A stretch of DNA of 64,000 bases from Varroa destructor (taxonomy: Eukaryota; Arthropoda; Arachnida; Mesostigmata; Varroidae). The stretch covers positions 3,281,223 to 3,345,222 of the forward strand of contig NW_019211455.1 in assembly GCF_002443255.2 (NCBI RefSeq), in the 5' to 3' direction. Under the pieces are notes generated by a model. That model was given only the letters and a program-made list of their open reading frames with translations, searched no databases and was not told where the DNA came from. Within the stretch, counting starts at the first letter, position 1. Each line of letters begins with the position of its first letter. The position numbers and the translations under genes were made by a program. Below are positions 13,121-26,079 of this stretch, piece after piece.

Positions 13121-16100
13121 CAGAGGGCTACTTGCCACGAGTCGAACATCTGTTCAGAAGCACTTTTCGTTAATTAATATTATTCAGTATAAGTAAGAAA
13201 TAAAAAACATAGTAGACATGACTGTGCTGTCGAAAAAACAATCTATTGAAGACATATTTCGAGATTTTCGTTAATTTGTCATCAAACATTTCACTTTTAC
13301 CGCTTGCAAAACTTAGGCTACTCAATCTATCGTATTACAAATAATTGATTATTTTAGAGCCATTGGTAAAGGACGAAGAAATCGAGCTTAATCTAACGTA
13401 AAGATAGTGGTCGATTTGACAAGAGAGCAACAAAAACTGCATTGTTTATTAGATCTCTAACATGTAATTGCGTTTTCTACTGGGTTGAATTTGCTCGTTG
13501 ACTCGTATCAATAACAACAGAATTTGGTCCATGCAACTGTGTATATGTTTCGCCTGTTATAAGGTCATTTAACAAATCCATTTGTAAGATACTTCCCATA
13601 AGCAGATTTGCACATATATTGAAAGACAGGTAAGTCTTATCTTCAGTAAATCTGTAAATCTGCAACGATTGATAGAAGCTGTCGATAAGAAGGATTTTAT
13701 GTACCTTTTGCGTCTGCAATGCCATCTGTGGTCTATTTATAACGTATGATTGATCAAAAAACCAGACGCGTATATAATCAAGAATTCAACGACGATACAT
13801 GTTACTTATCATATTTGAAAAAAGTGTAAGTTATGTGTAATTTTGTGCGAGACGTATCGAAAAAAGAAATCTCATGCAAAACATACCGCAGAGCATTTCC
13901 GATGACATGTCAAAACAGACTCAATATCGAATTATTCTATCAGATCCCGATAACTTGGGGCTACGTGAGATTACTGCCGGTAATGAAAGAGAAATATATA
14001 CATATATTCTTAAAAGAACTAACTTATTAAATTGAATCTGGGCGAGCTATCTCTCACTATTCTAATGAATAATTAAAAGAAACAAAGATAAAGAGCTACG
14101 ATTATACAATATGATCTTGAAATACTAGCGATATGATAGCAATAGTATAGTAACTTTAATTTATTGAATATGTTATGTACGTAAAAGCATACGTTAGACG
14201 TTTTGTCAATTTAAGAGCACTTAATCTGCCGACTTATCTGTATGTGTAACCATCTCAAGCCTCATTTCTTCGAGCCTGCCCTTGATGTAGTTCAAGACCC
14301 TTTTATGTGCTTCTTGTTTGAGTATTCTCTCTGTGACCACAAGCTCACTTCAATCTTTCGGCCCCGCCGTGATGATTTTCTAAATATGGAGTTATGCCAT
14401 AGAATTGACCCTCGAAACGACGAACTATTTTGTTCCAATCGCTATATTCATGAGACATCTGTGAAAAGCATTAGGCTTTACGTAATCATAAGTTTTTAAA
14501 CGGCAATTTTAATGCTTATTTATTTTTGTTGAGAAACTCGTGCCAACATAGTTCACCCGACAAAGCACTAAGTTGAAAAAACTTCTTTGTTGCTTCAACG
14601 CACTCTTGTGTGATAGAGAAAATGATAGTAAAAGCAACAGGAATAACCATAAAAGTGGTATCTCCAAATATGGCTGGACAAACGCTTTCATGGTGACGTA
14701 TACCAGCACGCTCTTAATTTCTACAGGTATCCACAGTTAAACAAAGCAGAAAACACAAACACCAATAAATACTGAAACTGGTTGTCTTCGACTAAATACG
14801 TTTCTTAACAATTTTTTTGCTTTAGTTTACTTTAATGCCCATTCAAGGCAAATCATGTGAGGATCTCATGCGATAAGCACAACGAATTTCTTTTGCCTAC
14901 TTTTGATTAAAAATCAAGCACATAAAAAGCATGTTTTATTTCAAATAGTTATTCATAGTATACATACATTGAATTGTATGATGATGATGATAGGTTGTTA
15001 GCTAGCAGTAAGAATGTTTATCGGCTAGATTCTGTGAAACGAATGGATGTATCTGACCTTAACTATCGATGGTGGATCCCGTTATGGAAAGGGGACAAAC
15101 GCCGTCAAAAAAACATTGTGAACAATGTCACAATGATTACACAAAACTTACGTTTTGGCTAATGCAAACCCTTCCGTTTCAGCGTATACACTGTGCTAAA
15201 ACGTACCACTGATAAATAACACAATTTTATTTATTACAATTTCAGCATAGAGTTAAAATTTAAATTGTTAACCTATTTACGAAACGTTATTAAGCCGTAA
15301 CAAAACAACACTCAGTTTCCTATTCATAGCATAAATTCGGGACCTCTCGCAGATCCGCTAGTTCAACCAGTTTTCAAATTGAACTAAATTGTGGAACGTA
15401 TAGATGGACATGAACGGCAAAAGGCAGTATAGAAAAGCTGAGATCGGCTACACGCTTAAACAACTACAATGAACCAAACAAGCACGAAACAAACACAGTG
15501 TTACAGTTGCAACACTATACGTGTCGAGAAGGAAACGCGTTTTTCAAAGAGGCTATGGATAGCAAAGAGAGTTGTACAATATTCTTTAAGAAAAAGTGTC
15601 CTCAAGAACGTTGATATACCTTTTTAGGCAAAAAGCTCAGGCTTAATAACAATACAGTGACTTCAATTGACCTTTACAAACGAACATTATTACTTGTATG
15701 CCGTACCGTTTAATAAAAATACCACCTAATAAGATTTTTGCAGATCTAATTAGTTGGGTAATGCGTTCGTTAAGATTATGTATTTGCACTTAGTTTTTCG
15801 TTACAATGGTAAAAGAAAGCGTAATCATATTAATAATGTAATCATAATAAACATGATCGATTTCATACTTTTACGCAGAGGCTTGACTGTGCTAATGAAA
15901 TGCTTTTTCATTTGAAAAAACATCTCGCTTTCGTAGTACTATTTCATGTACGATGCCGTCCATAGTACACTGCAGCATTTCATATAAATGTTGACCTACG
16001 ATTCCGTAACTGTTCTTGATTCTTTGATAATTTTCGGTTTAAAATAAAATATATGGAAAAACACATCTTTATTAGGTAAGACTGATCTAATTTACTGCCG

Positions 16101-16999
16101 ATTTAAACTGCATAATAAGAAGCTTGATAAATAAAAGGGGAACAATTTAAGTATCTCAATTACTTTATCATACTATGTACTTTGATAAAGAGACAACAAC
16201 TATTTTCAATGGAATGGGACCTAAATAAAATCAGGTAAGGTTCTTCACAATGTAGCAATCTATTGTAACTATGTGCAATCAGCTCTAGATAGATAAAATG
16301 CATACTATATTGCTACAGATGGAGCGGCTGTGTAACACTTGAGAAATATATGGACAAGGTTGATCCACATCGTTTTAGTAATGCTGAAACGTTGATGGAG
16401 GCATTTACTAGATTGTCTTTTGCACGACAATTAGTTTGACTTGATTACCTTACATTTGTTCCTTTTCAGCCTTAAACCTTGCTGGCTACATCAGTGCATC
16501 AGGCAAATTCGTCGTTACTTCCTATCATGAATATGGTCGCCTTATAGACCCTGTATCTGTACATAAAATATAACGTTACTAAATCAAGCTATAGAATGAT
16601 TTAATTTCCTTACTGTGAATTCCTCCATGATAACTAATGAATCATGTATTATTCAACTTATAACTGTAGTTAGGTACATACCTATAGCTTATACCCCCTA
16701 CAAAACCTTTTAATTTCCCTAACACCGTAAGCTGTAAATGCACCTTGCGACGCTCGATTCACCTATCTCTTATAGCGTAGGTTAGTGTTTGATTACAATG
16801 AATAACCAACAGCGAACGCCTATCGACACTAAAACACGTAAATGAAATCTGATCAAACTTCGCTTCCCACCGTTAATAATCTCGCTTAGAGTTGTTCCTT
16901 CTATATAGGTGCAAACTGGCCGTAACTTCGTCTGTATTCTCATGTATGGTAGTGTAGCAATGAATACGGACACGGCACGCGTACCCGTCTTCATTGCTT

Positions 17000-17537
17000 T
17001 GTGTTTATCTACCTAGATGCCCCTCGTGATCGGAACGAATGAGCATTGGTCGTTTATCCGATCTAGTGTCAGTTACTTCAATTCGGTGTTTATTCGTTGC
17101 GCCGCTAAGGAACACTTCTAGTTGACACCATACATATACCCACCCACACACAAAATTCGATCCCTCTGCCTGGATCATCTTGTGTTTCTAATCAGGGTGA
17201 TCGTATTGCTACTATTGTGACAAATGATGACCGTTACATTATACTGCCAATACAGTGATAGGTAAACATTGCACGAAAATAAGAGCGCCGAGCAAAGACC
17301 ATGTGCCGTTGATACACGATTGTGAAACACCAGAAGAAGTCGAGAAATCAGTTCAGAGCTGCTGGACTTTCGGTTGTTCTGTAGAGAACGACTCAGCCGT
17401 TAATGCTGGGAGCCAACAGAAGGTATCAGCGGCGCGGCGGTACGTGAACACCTTTCTCTATGTTTGTCATAGACAACGAGCCAGATTCCCTGTCACCGAC
17501 AACATCTCTTGCTACGAGCATAGGTCCACTTCTCATG
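17000..17537 (+). other. Possible 5' untranslated exon of the small membrane-protein gene
   Basis: A strong donor, CTCATG then GTGAGTATC, sits at 17537/17538, and a strong acceptor (TTTTTTCTTTCAG) ends at 18760, just upstream of the start codon at 18871. A TCAGTT initiator-like hexamer lies near 17070. These could form a 5' UTR exon and a 1.2 kb intron. This is inference from splice motifs only; the left edge is arbitrary. Confidence 0.25.
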
Positions 17538-18378
17538 GTGAGTATCGTAGAGGCTAGTGCTTATCAACTTTTTAAACGTAATCATACTGTCACGTTTTTA
17601 CACTTTTAGGAAGTAATCCAAGTCGCAGCTATAGGTGGAAACCAGTGCGTTAGTGATTTCCTTTGACCAGCTACTGTTTACGTAACTATCAGAAAAACGC
17701 AGATTTTCAGCAAATTAATCGAAGAAAATACATGTACGGATTTATAATTTTTTTTTCTTGGCCTTCCTGAGTGGTCTAATGACATTGAAAACACCTAGTC
17801 ATTGCAAACATATTATTACTGCTATATACAAATTTGCGCCAGCGAACGATCCAGTGTAAAACGCGGTTGTCCTCATATTGACTGGATGTTTGTAGATTAT
17901 TAAAAAGCAGAAGATTTCTTCGTAGATTCTGTGTTACTTGCGTGTGGGATTAAGCTACAGCTAGACGTCGTAGAAGATCGGTTAACAGCGATGAACAAAC
18001 AAAGGTTAATTTTCCAAATGATCATTTGAAATTAATTGAATATCAAGCACAACAGGTTCATTGGAACGCATTGTGCAACTATTTCCCTGATATAAATACG
18101 CTCGACTTGAATAACAGACAACACCCGTCAGTATTTGATCGTCGTATGCTGTTAGATAATGGCGAGCGTTGAGACCGCGCGTAATAGTGTAGGAGAAAGA
18201 AGTTCGTGCAATCGTTCCTTTCTTTACAAGGCCAAAATGGCTTGGTGTGTAAAGATGACTAGACAAACCTAGTAGAAATACTGATACATTACACTTAACT
18301 GCCTATTCGAAGCATTGAAGATAAAAATCGTAAGCCAATCAGGTTAACCAAATAAATTTTCGTGACTATTACCGTTGT

Positions 18379-18403
18379 TACCGTATTGGAATACCGTATT
18401 GGA
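18379..18403. repeat. Short tandem duplication, period 13
   Basis: TACCGTATTGGA occurs twice with one base between. Confidence 0.9.
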
Positions 18404-18784
18404 CAAAGAGCGGTAATTCGACAAAATCCTCTGCTGTGCTTTCATAGTCTGCATTTGTTAGGCCATAACCAATAGTTATTTTTTGGTGATTATCTCACTC
18501 ATGCGAATAAAGGTTACAGTATGAAAACGAACAAATTTGATTAATTTTTCTAACTAAACTTTTTTTCACCAAAGCTTATTACTGCAGATAAGCTTGGAAT
18601 ATGCTTCCGTGTGTACAACTGCCCCGTAACACTCTAGGAACAGTATAAATGAGACCGTGTTAATTTCGTGCGGTGTCAAAAGGCTTAAAAGTAGTACATT
18701 GCTTATAAAGTTCTAGTAGATACTAGATCCACTTTGTACATTTTGGGTTTTTTCTTTCAGGCTATTTATAAACTACTTCAGTCA

Positions 18785-18874
18785 ATGGCTCAACGCTATT
18801 TCCGTGCGGCAACATGTGTTCCGGTTTTTCACCCACTTTGCCCCGGCTACAGTTGTTCTGTTAGGGCATCATGA
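18785..18874 (+). other. Upstream ORF overlapping the start codon of the small membrane-protein gene
   Basis: ATG at 18785 opens a 29-codon frame ending at TGA 18872-18874. That stop overlaps the main ATG (18871-18873) as ATGA. The peptide is basic and Cys-rich with no recognised match. If the putative intron 17538-18760 is removed, the same frame extends to another ATG at the splice junction. It may be a regulatory uORF or chance. Confidence 0.3.
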
Positions 18875-19004
18875 ATGCCACTGCGGCTCGACTACCACGG
18901 ACGCGGGCACTTCTGCTGATCATCACGTCTATTGTAGGCATGGCTACTGTCGTCGCCCTAAAACTCTGCCACGAAAAGTACCAACTCTACAGAGAATATG
19001 CAAG
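18871..19004 (+). CDS. Small single-pass membrane protein, exon 1 (PET117-like, tentative)
   Basis: Begins at ATG 18871 and runs 44 codons plus two bases (AG) to a consensus donor, GCAAG then GTACGT at 19004/19005. The first 11 residues are basic (two Arg in LPRTR), followed by a hydrophobic segment at about residues 13-31 (core LLLIITSIVGMATVVAL) and a charged stretch CHEKYQLYREYAR. This fits a short N-in or mitochondrial inner-membrane anchor. No long presequence is seen. The name PET117-like comes from the overall plan (short anchor then coiled coil) and from the C-terminal motif in exon 2. PET117 acts in cytochrome c oxidase assembly; its usual length is about 80 residues, against 103 here. 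It could equally be an unrelated small integral membrane protein. Confidence 0.65.
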
Positions 19005-19249
19005 GTACGTGGTAATATATTTTCCAAAATATGCTGCTTTACTACCATCACGCCATATGCGTTTGTATATGGAGAAATTTGCGCATGTACATGCTATAAA
19101 AAAGAAATTAACTCCCATTACAGATGACAGGGTTGTTGGCTTGCACTTGTAGCAAAAAGATTACAACCAGTACTCAGTAATATTTTGAGATAAAATATCT
19201 ATATATAGGTCAAAAAATTATGTAACAAGAAAAATTTTTTGAATTACAG

Positions 19250-19427
19250 CCTGGAACGTTTAGGTCGGGATGTACAGTTTCTTGAACAAAGTGTCGACGA
19301 CCTCGGTGCCAATATCGTTCAACTAGAAACGCGTCGCGAAAAAGTGCTTCGGCAACTGAATTTGACAACTGCTAAAAGTGATACGCAAGGTCGACAAGGC
19401 CAACAGGCAAGTGAACGGATCAGTTGA
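19250..19427 (+). CDS. Small single-pass membrane protein, exon 2 with coiled coil and stop
   Basis: The acceptor TTGAATTACAG ends at 19249; the first base C completes AGC (Ser), so the phases agree. The exon encodes 58 residues after the split codon and stops at TGA 19425-19427. Residues about 46-82 form an amphipathic, heptad-like helix (SLERLGRDVQFLEQSVDDLG and QLETRREKVLRQL). The end of it, QLE-x-x-REK-V-L, lines up with QLE-x-x-REK-M-L of PET117, and the distance from the post-membrane Arg to this motif is the same as I recall for PET117. A Gln/Gly-rich polar tail of about 20 residues follows, which PET117 lacks. Homology is unproven. Confidence 0.65.
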
Positions 19428-19459
19428 CGTTTCATCTAGAGATTTTGGCGCTGTATTGT

Positions 19460-19499
19460 ACAACTACGTAATTAAGCATAGTTTGTACTATGTAGTTGT
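19460..19499 (+). repeat. Imperfect inverted repeat downstream of the small membrane-protein stop
   Basis: ACAACTACGTA at 19460-19470 pairs with TATGTAGTTGT at 19489-19499 with one mismatch, and an inner pair CATAGT/ACTATG gives a second possible stem. It begins 32 bases after the stop, so it would lie in the 3' UTR. Confidence 0.6.
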
Positions 19500-22400
19500 T
19501 CTTGACGAGAGCGATGACATGAAGCGTATCTGACCACTTAACAGAAAGCGACATTTTATATGTGCTAAAAGTATTTACAGACTACACAAAGCAATTGAAA
19601 GCATGGGAGATGTTTTTCAAAATTTATTTAACATTTCCATCTTCGATAGTCTAATAGAAGAATGTACATCATTTCATGAAAAACCCGTGTATTATCATTT
19701 TTTACAGTATACCGATATTTTATAACTATGAACTGTATATCAGAACGTAGAGTACGTCTTTACCAATGTTTGTAAGTGAAATATCTCCAGGCGAGCTAAC
19801 CGACTATACGCAGTAATACAACAGTAATGTAGTTCGGAAGTTTTTGTGACAAAATCGTTAGATAAATTGGCCTCGATATTGATGATAACAAAAAACGAAG
19901 TTTATTGATATAGATGACTTGGAACGGTAAACGAGTATCGCGAAAAACAAAATCCTGAAGATAAGTCTGTAAAAGTGCCTTGGTTAACAAAAAAATTAAC
20001 TGTAAAGGCAGTATTCACTTTAATTAACAATATTAATGAGTTTGCTTCCATAAATTATGTTTTAGATTCATATAAGTGTGCCAATATGGCTAATTCCTAG
20101 ATAGTACACTGTCCTCAAATCCGTAACAGAGAACACAACGGTTAATTCGGGAGATACCACCAAGTATGTACACGAGCGGCTAGACGTCTTCATAGATTAA
20201 ATCTAAAAATTTCGAGGCCAACAAGATGATATTTTGGCTTGATCTTGTTTGTCATTAACAAGTCGTGCACGCACTGAAAATGGATTTTTTCATACAATGC
20301 CTAACAAAGATGCGTTCGAAATATTTCGGGCCCAAAACACCACACACAAAATGCCATTGGTTTGCCTTATCTTAGAACAAACATTTGGCTGCATAGATTA
20401 CCAAATTTTATTCAGGAAAAAATTTTATACAGACATATGAAAGTGTGTATTTANNNNNNNNNNNNNNNNNNNNNNNNNNNNNNNNNNNNNNNNNNNNNNN
20501 NNNNNNNNNNNNNNNNNNNNNNNNNNNNNNNNNNNNNNNNNNNNNNNNNNNNNTTTTTTTCTGGACTGCGACACTACGCTCTCCCGTAAATTTGAGATCT
20601 CTGTCTATTCTTGTTGACGTGCTTGTATTTAGTCCACACAGAGTACAAACGCTATGAAATGCAACCAAATGCGCGTTTTTTAAATGTTTACACGACCGAA
20701 CCCAATACCACTAGCGCTGCTGGGGACCAGCGTGTAAAGTATTGTAGTCATGCATTACTCAGATTTTCGTCCCATGCTTGGCATTTGATATTTTTCTACC
20801 TATGCGTTCAGCGATCGAGAGGATACCTCAGGCTTATGCCTCATGTCCTTGAGGCTTCTTGCCGAATTTAAATGACAGTGTACTTAATTAGATTATTATA
20901 GTTGCGTTTTAATGAAGTAGAGAACCAGAACTGTAATTAACTCTCGAAGGAACAATGAGATACTACACTATCGGATACCACGAGCTGGCATTTAGACATA
21001 ACATCATTAGCCTTGATTGACCCATAGGTCGTCTTGCATAATTACTACGCGCAGCTACATAATGGAAGCCGTACGACCTTGAGGAGCGTTATTTTCCTCG
21101 CCTAGCTTTGTGTGACGGCAGAAAGAAAACGTATTATAACGAAGTGTACAGATATATTAAATATACTAATATGTATTTGCTTGGACATATAGTAAGCGGA
21201 GTCATCGGGTTTACCAGGAAGAAAATATCGTATTTTTACTTTTTTGCTACCGTCCTAAGATTGTCTGCGCACTGTTGGGAACCATTATAAATATTTTTTT
21301 CCAAAAACAGTAATTTTTTAAGCTGCTAACCCGAACTACATCGTTTTTTACAGTTTGTTTTACTATTTCCACAACTTGTCCCCGTGGAATTACGTATCTT
21401 TATTGTAAATGATACATCTAAAGATAATTGATAACAACAACAACAAAGTGGCAAAAGGTGAACGTTTTTATGCCATGTTGCGTGCAATAAACGTGCAATA
21501 AAGATATCATAGCTAATATACTGTTGATAAGTCAAATATATTATTAAATGCAAAACTAGAAAAAAAGAAATCACGTTTGATGTATGCTGATCGTCGTTTA
21601 AACAAGGCGAACACCAAACGCCTACTGCTGAGACTTGAATAAAGACAAATTTAATATGAATAAATAATTTGTTTTTAATTTTATTTGTTTAGTTTTCTCT
21701 ATTACTCAATCCACAGTCGATGTGCTCACAGTGTCAGTGTTGTCGAATCGACGTGCTTTTATCGTATTTTTCAAAAACATTATTCTCGTCATTAAGTGAT
21801 AATAGTAGTAATTAAAATTATTTTATTATTATAGAAGTTCTTGTGCTTTTGTTAAGCGGCAGAATTGTTGTCACAGTTGCCACAACCGATCGCCTAGTCT
21901 TTTTTTTTTTTTATATTACACTTGTGTATAAAAATCTGTGTAGAAGCGGATTCAGCCATACCTCGAAGGCATCATTGCGGTGACTCTCACGCGCACTACT
22001 GGCCGGTAGCAGTAAAGAAAAGCACAAATCGACATAAATCGGAAAGAATTGGGGTAGGTATTAGAGGAATGATTAAAAAATATCTACTCGTTACCCAACT
22101 ATTTACTTCACTTTAGCTTTAACGAACGACGGATCTGCAATACAGTGATGGAGCACCGTCATACGTTTATTCTATTGCGATGATCATAGTTTGAGTCACG
22201 TCGGCAGAGTTTGTCATCGTTATCACATTATAGATAAACAAGTTCGTTAAGCGGATGGGGTGAATGATATATATAGAAGTCAATAGTTAAATTTTCCGTC
22301 GAAAAGCAGGTCGTTTACGTAGATAGGCTATAAATAGATGTACGCGTTTATTGAAAAATAATAAAGGACTAAGGGTAGATTACGAGGTTAAAAAAGATCG

Positions 22401-24529
22401 GGAGTCGAGATCGAATCTGATAAGTCGCCATGTTTTCTCGAATATGCGTCATTGTTGCATTCTGTCTCTTTTGATTAACATATTGGGTTCATTCTACTGT
22501 TTCATCAATAACCTCAGCTCGGAAAATTTCAATTTTTCCTTAGTTGTATAATCCTGACAATTTGGCAAAAGCTAAGGAATGCACAGAAGAATTTGTGCAA
22601 CAATTTGTCGGAGCACATGCTCCTTCCTTGTTAATGTGAACAAAATTTCGATAAATTCCAGTTCTGTTTTTTCAAGCCAATGAAGGTTCATCCTGTTTGT
22701 GTTCTGTCTGGCTACTCTGCTTATATATTGATGATTGATATAATGACGTATGTATTCGATCGATATAAGTCTATTTCTAGTAATTTTGACCATGCAGCTA
22801 CCGGTGTATGCAACAACATGAATATTTATGAATGAACCTAGGAAACCGACAAAGGTAAACAAATAGCAAAATTCATGCATGGAATTTTACTCGAAAACCA
22901 ATATCCTTTGTAAGTAAATTTTAGGCAACGAAAACGCTTCTCTCTCTACACTCTATCAGATTGTGCTATACACTGTCAAATCGTTTCCAAGTCTTATAGT
23001 AACAAAGCATCGACAACTGCAGAAATAGTAATAAAATGGTAATAATAACAGTAATCACAGCAAAGTACATTACGTACAGTTGAGTACGTACCCACTAGAT
23101 TAACTTAGAAACAGCTGTTCCTAGGTCATTATAAACAGATAGAATAATAAGGCGAAAGTGGGAGGGGAAATTCACAGCTTAATATTATACCCGTGATAGT
23201 ATAGTGTGATACTAGGGTTTTTTTTTTTGCCTCCTTATGTATTTATCTATTTGATTGATAAACGTGTTTGTACGTCTGTATATATATATATATACTGTAT
23301 GTATTTAATGTATTCTAGTGTATTGCTGGGCGCTTACGAAGCAGATCGAAGCCCTCTTTTACTGTCACAAGGTTCGGGGGGTATTTCTTCTGGGTCCTCC
23401 AGAAGTCGCGCAAAAAATAGTTCATGATCAGCCAAAAAGAATCGGGCCCTTCATTTTACAGTTACTAGGTAACGACCAGTTTGTTGACAGCCTTTTCTTA
23501 AAAGCGGTCTTAGATATATTTTATAGTCGGATACCTAAACAGCCGGAAAGAGCAAGTGGATTATTATACGCTGCCGTCAAACAGCACACGAATTGCGGTA
23601 TTATAAATAATTGTAATAATGAGGATGGTGAAAAAAGAAAATAAAGCTATGCTTTACGTATCGACTTATATCGCCGTCCTCACGTGCCTTTGCTAGTTAT
23701 AGTATAGCATAACTGTCGTATGATCACTTAAACGCCTCCTGGACGTAATACTCCTATTCGCGATATCAAATATCTGTGTTTGTCTAATTACCGCCATTAG
23801 TTAGGTTATGCTTTCTTAATCCATGATTAGTAATAGTTGTGGTGCTTTTGTTACTGCTATTGTTTTGAGGATGAAACACATTGTCACCGGTGCAGTATCA
23901 TCAACGTGTATGTACAAGGAATACGCAGAACACGAATTCTGCCGTGGCTAAAGACCTAGCTGGTAATCAGTGAAGTGGCCTTCGACAGTACTACACACCT
24001 TATTCGTTGGGGTTTCTTTCAAGACCCAGCTTCATTTAACCACCCTAGCCCGAAGAGGTCCACTGCCAAATGCGAGCATATATTGCAAAATGTGTCCTAA
24101 TGATTGCGTGCCGTCACTTCCTGGTTCAGACAGACAGCAGCTTACTTAGTACCGTTGTCTCTTTTTTCTTGTTTTATCATTACTGTACAGTGAATCAATG
24201 GTTGTCTTTCACTAAGAGAAAACCACCTTTGAAGGCCTGACTAATATTGGCAAGGCCTCCGCACCAATCATCAGGCCCTCTCACCATCGTTAGTTCAGTC
24301 TCAATTCAACCTAATCATGAAAAAAGTGCCTGAAAGCACTATTGTTTTCTTATATGGCTAGACACGTATCTTTTTGTAAAGTGCAGCGATAATGAACTGA
24401 GAAAGATTTGTTGCCAATTTACTCGGACGTCAGCTTCTCAGGTTGCATCGTCACAGCCCGACTCATCATATTAGATACGCTGGTTTAAGATATACAGCTG
24501 CGGGGTTTCGCACGAGGTTCGATTGCCGA
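19500..24529. other. Gene-poor region with assembly gap
   Basis: No recognisable exon. The longest frames (about 108 codons at 23318-23644) resemble nothing I know. The tail of the minus-strand EML 3' UTR must lie at the right edge; no clear AATAAA was found for it on the minus strand within about 900 bases. Confidence 0.45.
20454..20553. other. Assembly gap of 100 N
   Basis: Exactly 100 undetermined bases, the usual placeholder for a scaffold gap of unknown size. Distances and order across it depend on scaffolding. Confidence 0.99.
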
Positions 24530-24540
24530 CTACTGTAGAC
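24470..24540 (+). mobile_element. tRNA-like SINE fragment touching the EML stop codon
   Basis: GCTGGTTTAAG followed by GCTGCGGGG and then GAGGTTCGATTGCC reads like the tRNA-derived head of a SINE, with a near-consensus box B (GGTTCGATTGCC for GGTTCGANTCC). It lies on the strand opposite to EML, in its 3' UTR, and its right part overlaps the EML stop at 24530-24532. No tail or target duplication identified. Confidence 0.3.
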
Positions 24541-24696
24541 ACCATTGCATGACGGCAAAGTCCTTGCCACCGATCGAGACCAGGCGGGAATCGTCGGGCA
24601 GAAATGCTAAGCCCGCCATCTGGCTCGAATGTCCATTGGCTGTATGGTACAAACAGCGAGGCTCGTTAGCGGGATACACGAATAATTTGAGTTTGC
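24530..24696 (-). CDS. EML: EML microtubule-associated protein, exon 12 (last WD repeat, stop)
   Basis: Terminal exon, residues about 740-794. The acceptor TGCTCTTACAG precedes GC, which completes GGC (Gly) with the G left by exon 11. It encodes KLKLFVYPANEP, then HSSQMAGLAFLPDDSRLVSI and GGKDFAVMQW, the closing WD repeat of the family (EML1 ends GGKDTSIMQWRVI). TAG stop at 24530-24532. Confidence 0.93.
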
Positions 24697-25309
24697 CTGT
24701 AAGAGCACAAAAGAAACTCAGCATTTATTATTATTCTTACCTGTTCACCCAGAATTCACCCGAACAGCAACGCAACTTTACATACGGAACGTCCACAGCA
24801 CGAGACAGAACACTGAGGTTTCTCTAAAAAATGACGTAGTGCTAACGTACCCGACAGCCTCGATATAACGCTCGTGTGAAAGGGGATACTGAGTCAACTT
24901 TGTTCCCTTCAATGATCTCTTTTTCCAAGCTGAGATAGGCAAAATGGATAGATCCAATTTGGCTAATGTCATCTGATTTGAGCGACAGTCTTAAGTTTCG
25001 GGTCTTCTATCCCGCTATTTTCGGAGCTCCATGTTCGGAGCACGTAATATTTATTCCGGCATGAAACGAATTTAGAAATCCCGTTCCGTCTATCTGTTTT
25101 CCAACGTGATCAGCCCAGATCATGCTTGATACAAGCACGCATATTAGTGTTCTAGCAATCACGACCTTCCCCAGCGATCACTAGTGTGCGTCATAGTCTA
25201 CGCCAGATACTGCGGACACTATTTAGGGATAACCGAAAAGTGTCACGAAAAATATATATGTAAGAAAACATAAATGTTCAGTGAATCATGTTTCATAGTT
25301 GTCTTATGC

Positions 25310-25335
25310 CGATATAATTATTAAAAATTATATCG
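25310..25335. repeat. Perfect 10-bp inverted repeat in an EML intron
   Basis: CGATATAATT, six bases, then AATTATATCG. A possible hairpin; no function assigned. Confidence 0.6.
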
Positions 25336-25363
25336 ATAAATAATCAGCTTGAAGAAAGCTTAC

Positions 25364-25549
25364 CGCAATCGTCGCCTATTGCCAGCAGTTTTCGGTTGTG
25401 TGATCTCGACACACATGAGATGTCGGAGCTTTCGGGTTGCTCTGACCAAACTCCAAATACACTGAAGCCCAGCGGGCAGGTCTGAGTTGCCCATTTTACG
25501 TCTTTGACGTGATTTGGGTTTGTGATCGGTCGACATATTGTTGCATTCC
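25364..25549 (-). CDS. EML: EML microtubule-associated protein, exon 11
   Basis: Residues about 678-739. The acceptor ending at 25550 is followed by GG, which with T from exon 10 makes Trp (the YW pair of the family). Recognisable blocks are HVKDVKWATQTCPLGFSVFG-V-W and HNRKLLAIGDDCG, matching DIEWATYTCTLGFHVFGVWPE and KKLLSTGDDFG in EML1. The donor GTAAGC starts at 25363 on the minus strand; the exon leaves one base. Confidence 0.93.
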
Positions 25550-26079
25550 CTGAATGGCCCCAGACAATTAATAAAAAGCTTATTAATTAATACCCGGCAT
25601 ATAAGTTTGCAAAAAGAGCACATATTTATTCCATAACTTCAATGAATGTTTAATATATAAAGGCGGTTAAGGGTGATTTTTGGCAATAGTAAAAAAAATA
25701 TAATGGGAACTACTCGTTTATTTTTTTTTATTTAATTATACCTGTTGTGTGCATAAAACTGTTGTGTGCGAAAACTAAATTTGAAAAAATACTAAATTAA
25801 CATAATTAAATAAATAAAAACTACAAAGATCAGGATGCGAATTAATTTAATAATGTTCTTAATTTTAAACTTAAAAAAATTTAAGTACAAAGCAGCTTGC
25901 CTTGTAGCTAAACTATCTTCAAGCGTTGCCTCAAACATTTGATTCCCGACAAGGCAAAAGGTGTGTCTAAGTTCGTTTCCAAACTTTGACCATAACTTTT
26001 TTTCTCTAAATTTTCTAAAGTTCCTAAATTCACGTGATTATTAAAGCATGGCGGGAATTTTTCATTCAGATTTACTTAC

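Larger units (their letters stand above)
6000..17000. other. Long gene-poor region between the E-protein and the small membrane-protein gene
   Basis: About 11 kb with only short, lysine/isoleucine-rich chance frames in all six readings (most under 110 codons) and no recognisable domain. It holds a GA repeat, a G-rich tract and a tRNA-like piece listed separately. It may contain non-coding transcripts, which cannot be seen by reading. Confidence 0.5.

Noticed and set aside
13477..13725. 82-codon minus-strand frame
   Set aside because: Reads somewhat protein-like but matches nothing known and has no supporting splice or neighbour evidence.
23318..23644. 108-codon frame as a gene
   Set aside because: No recognisable family, no clear splice context, overlaps another frame of similar quality.
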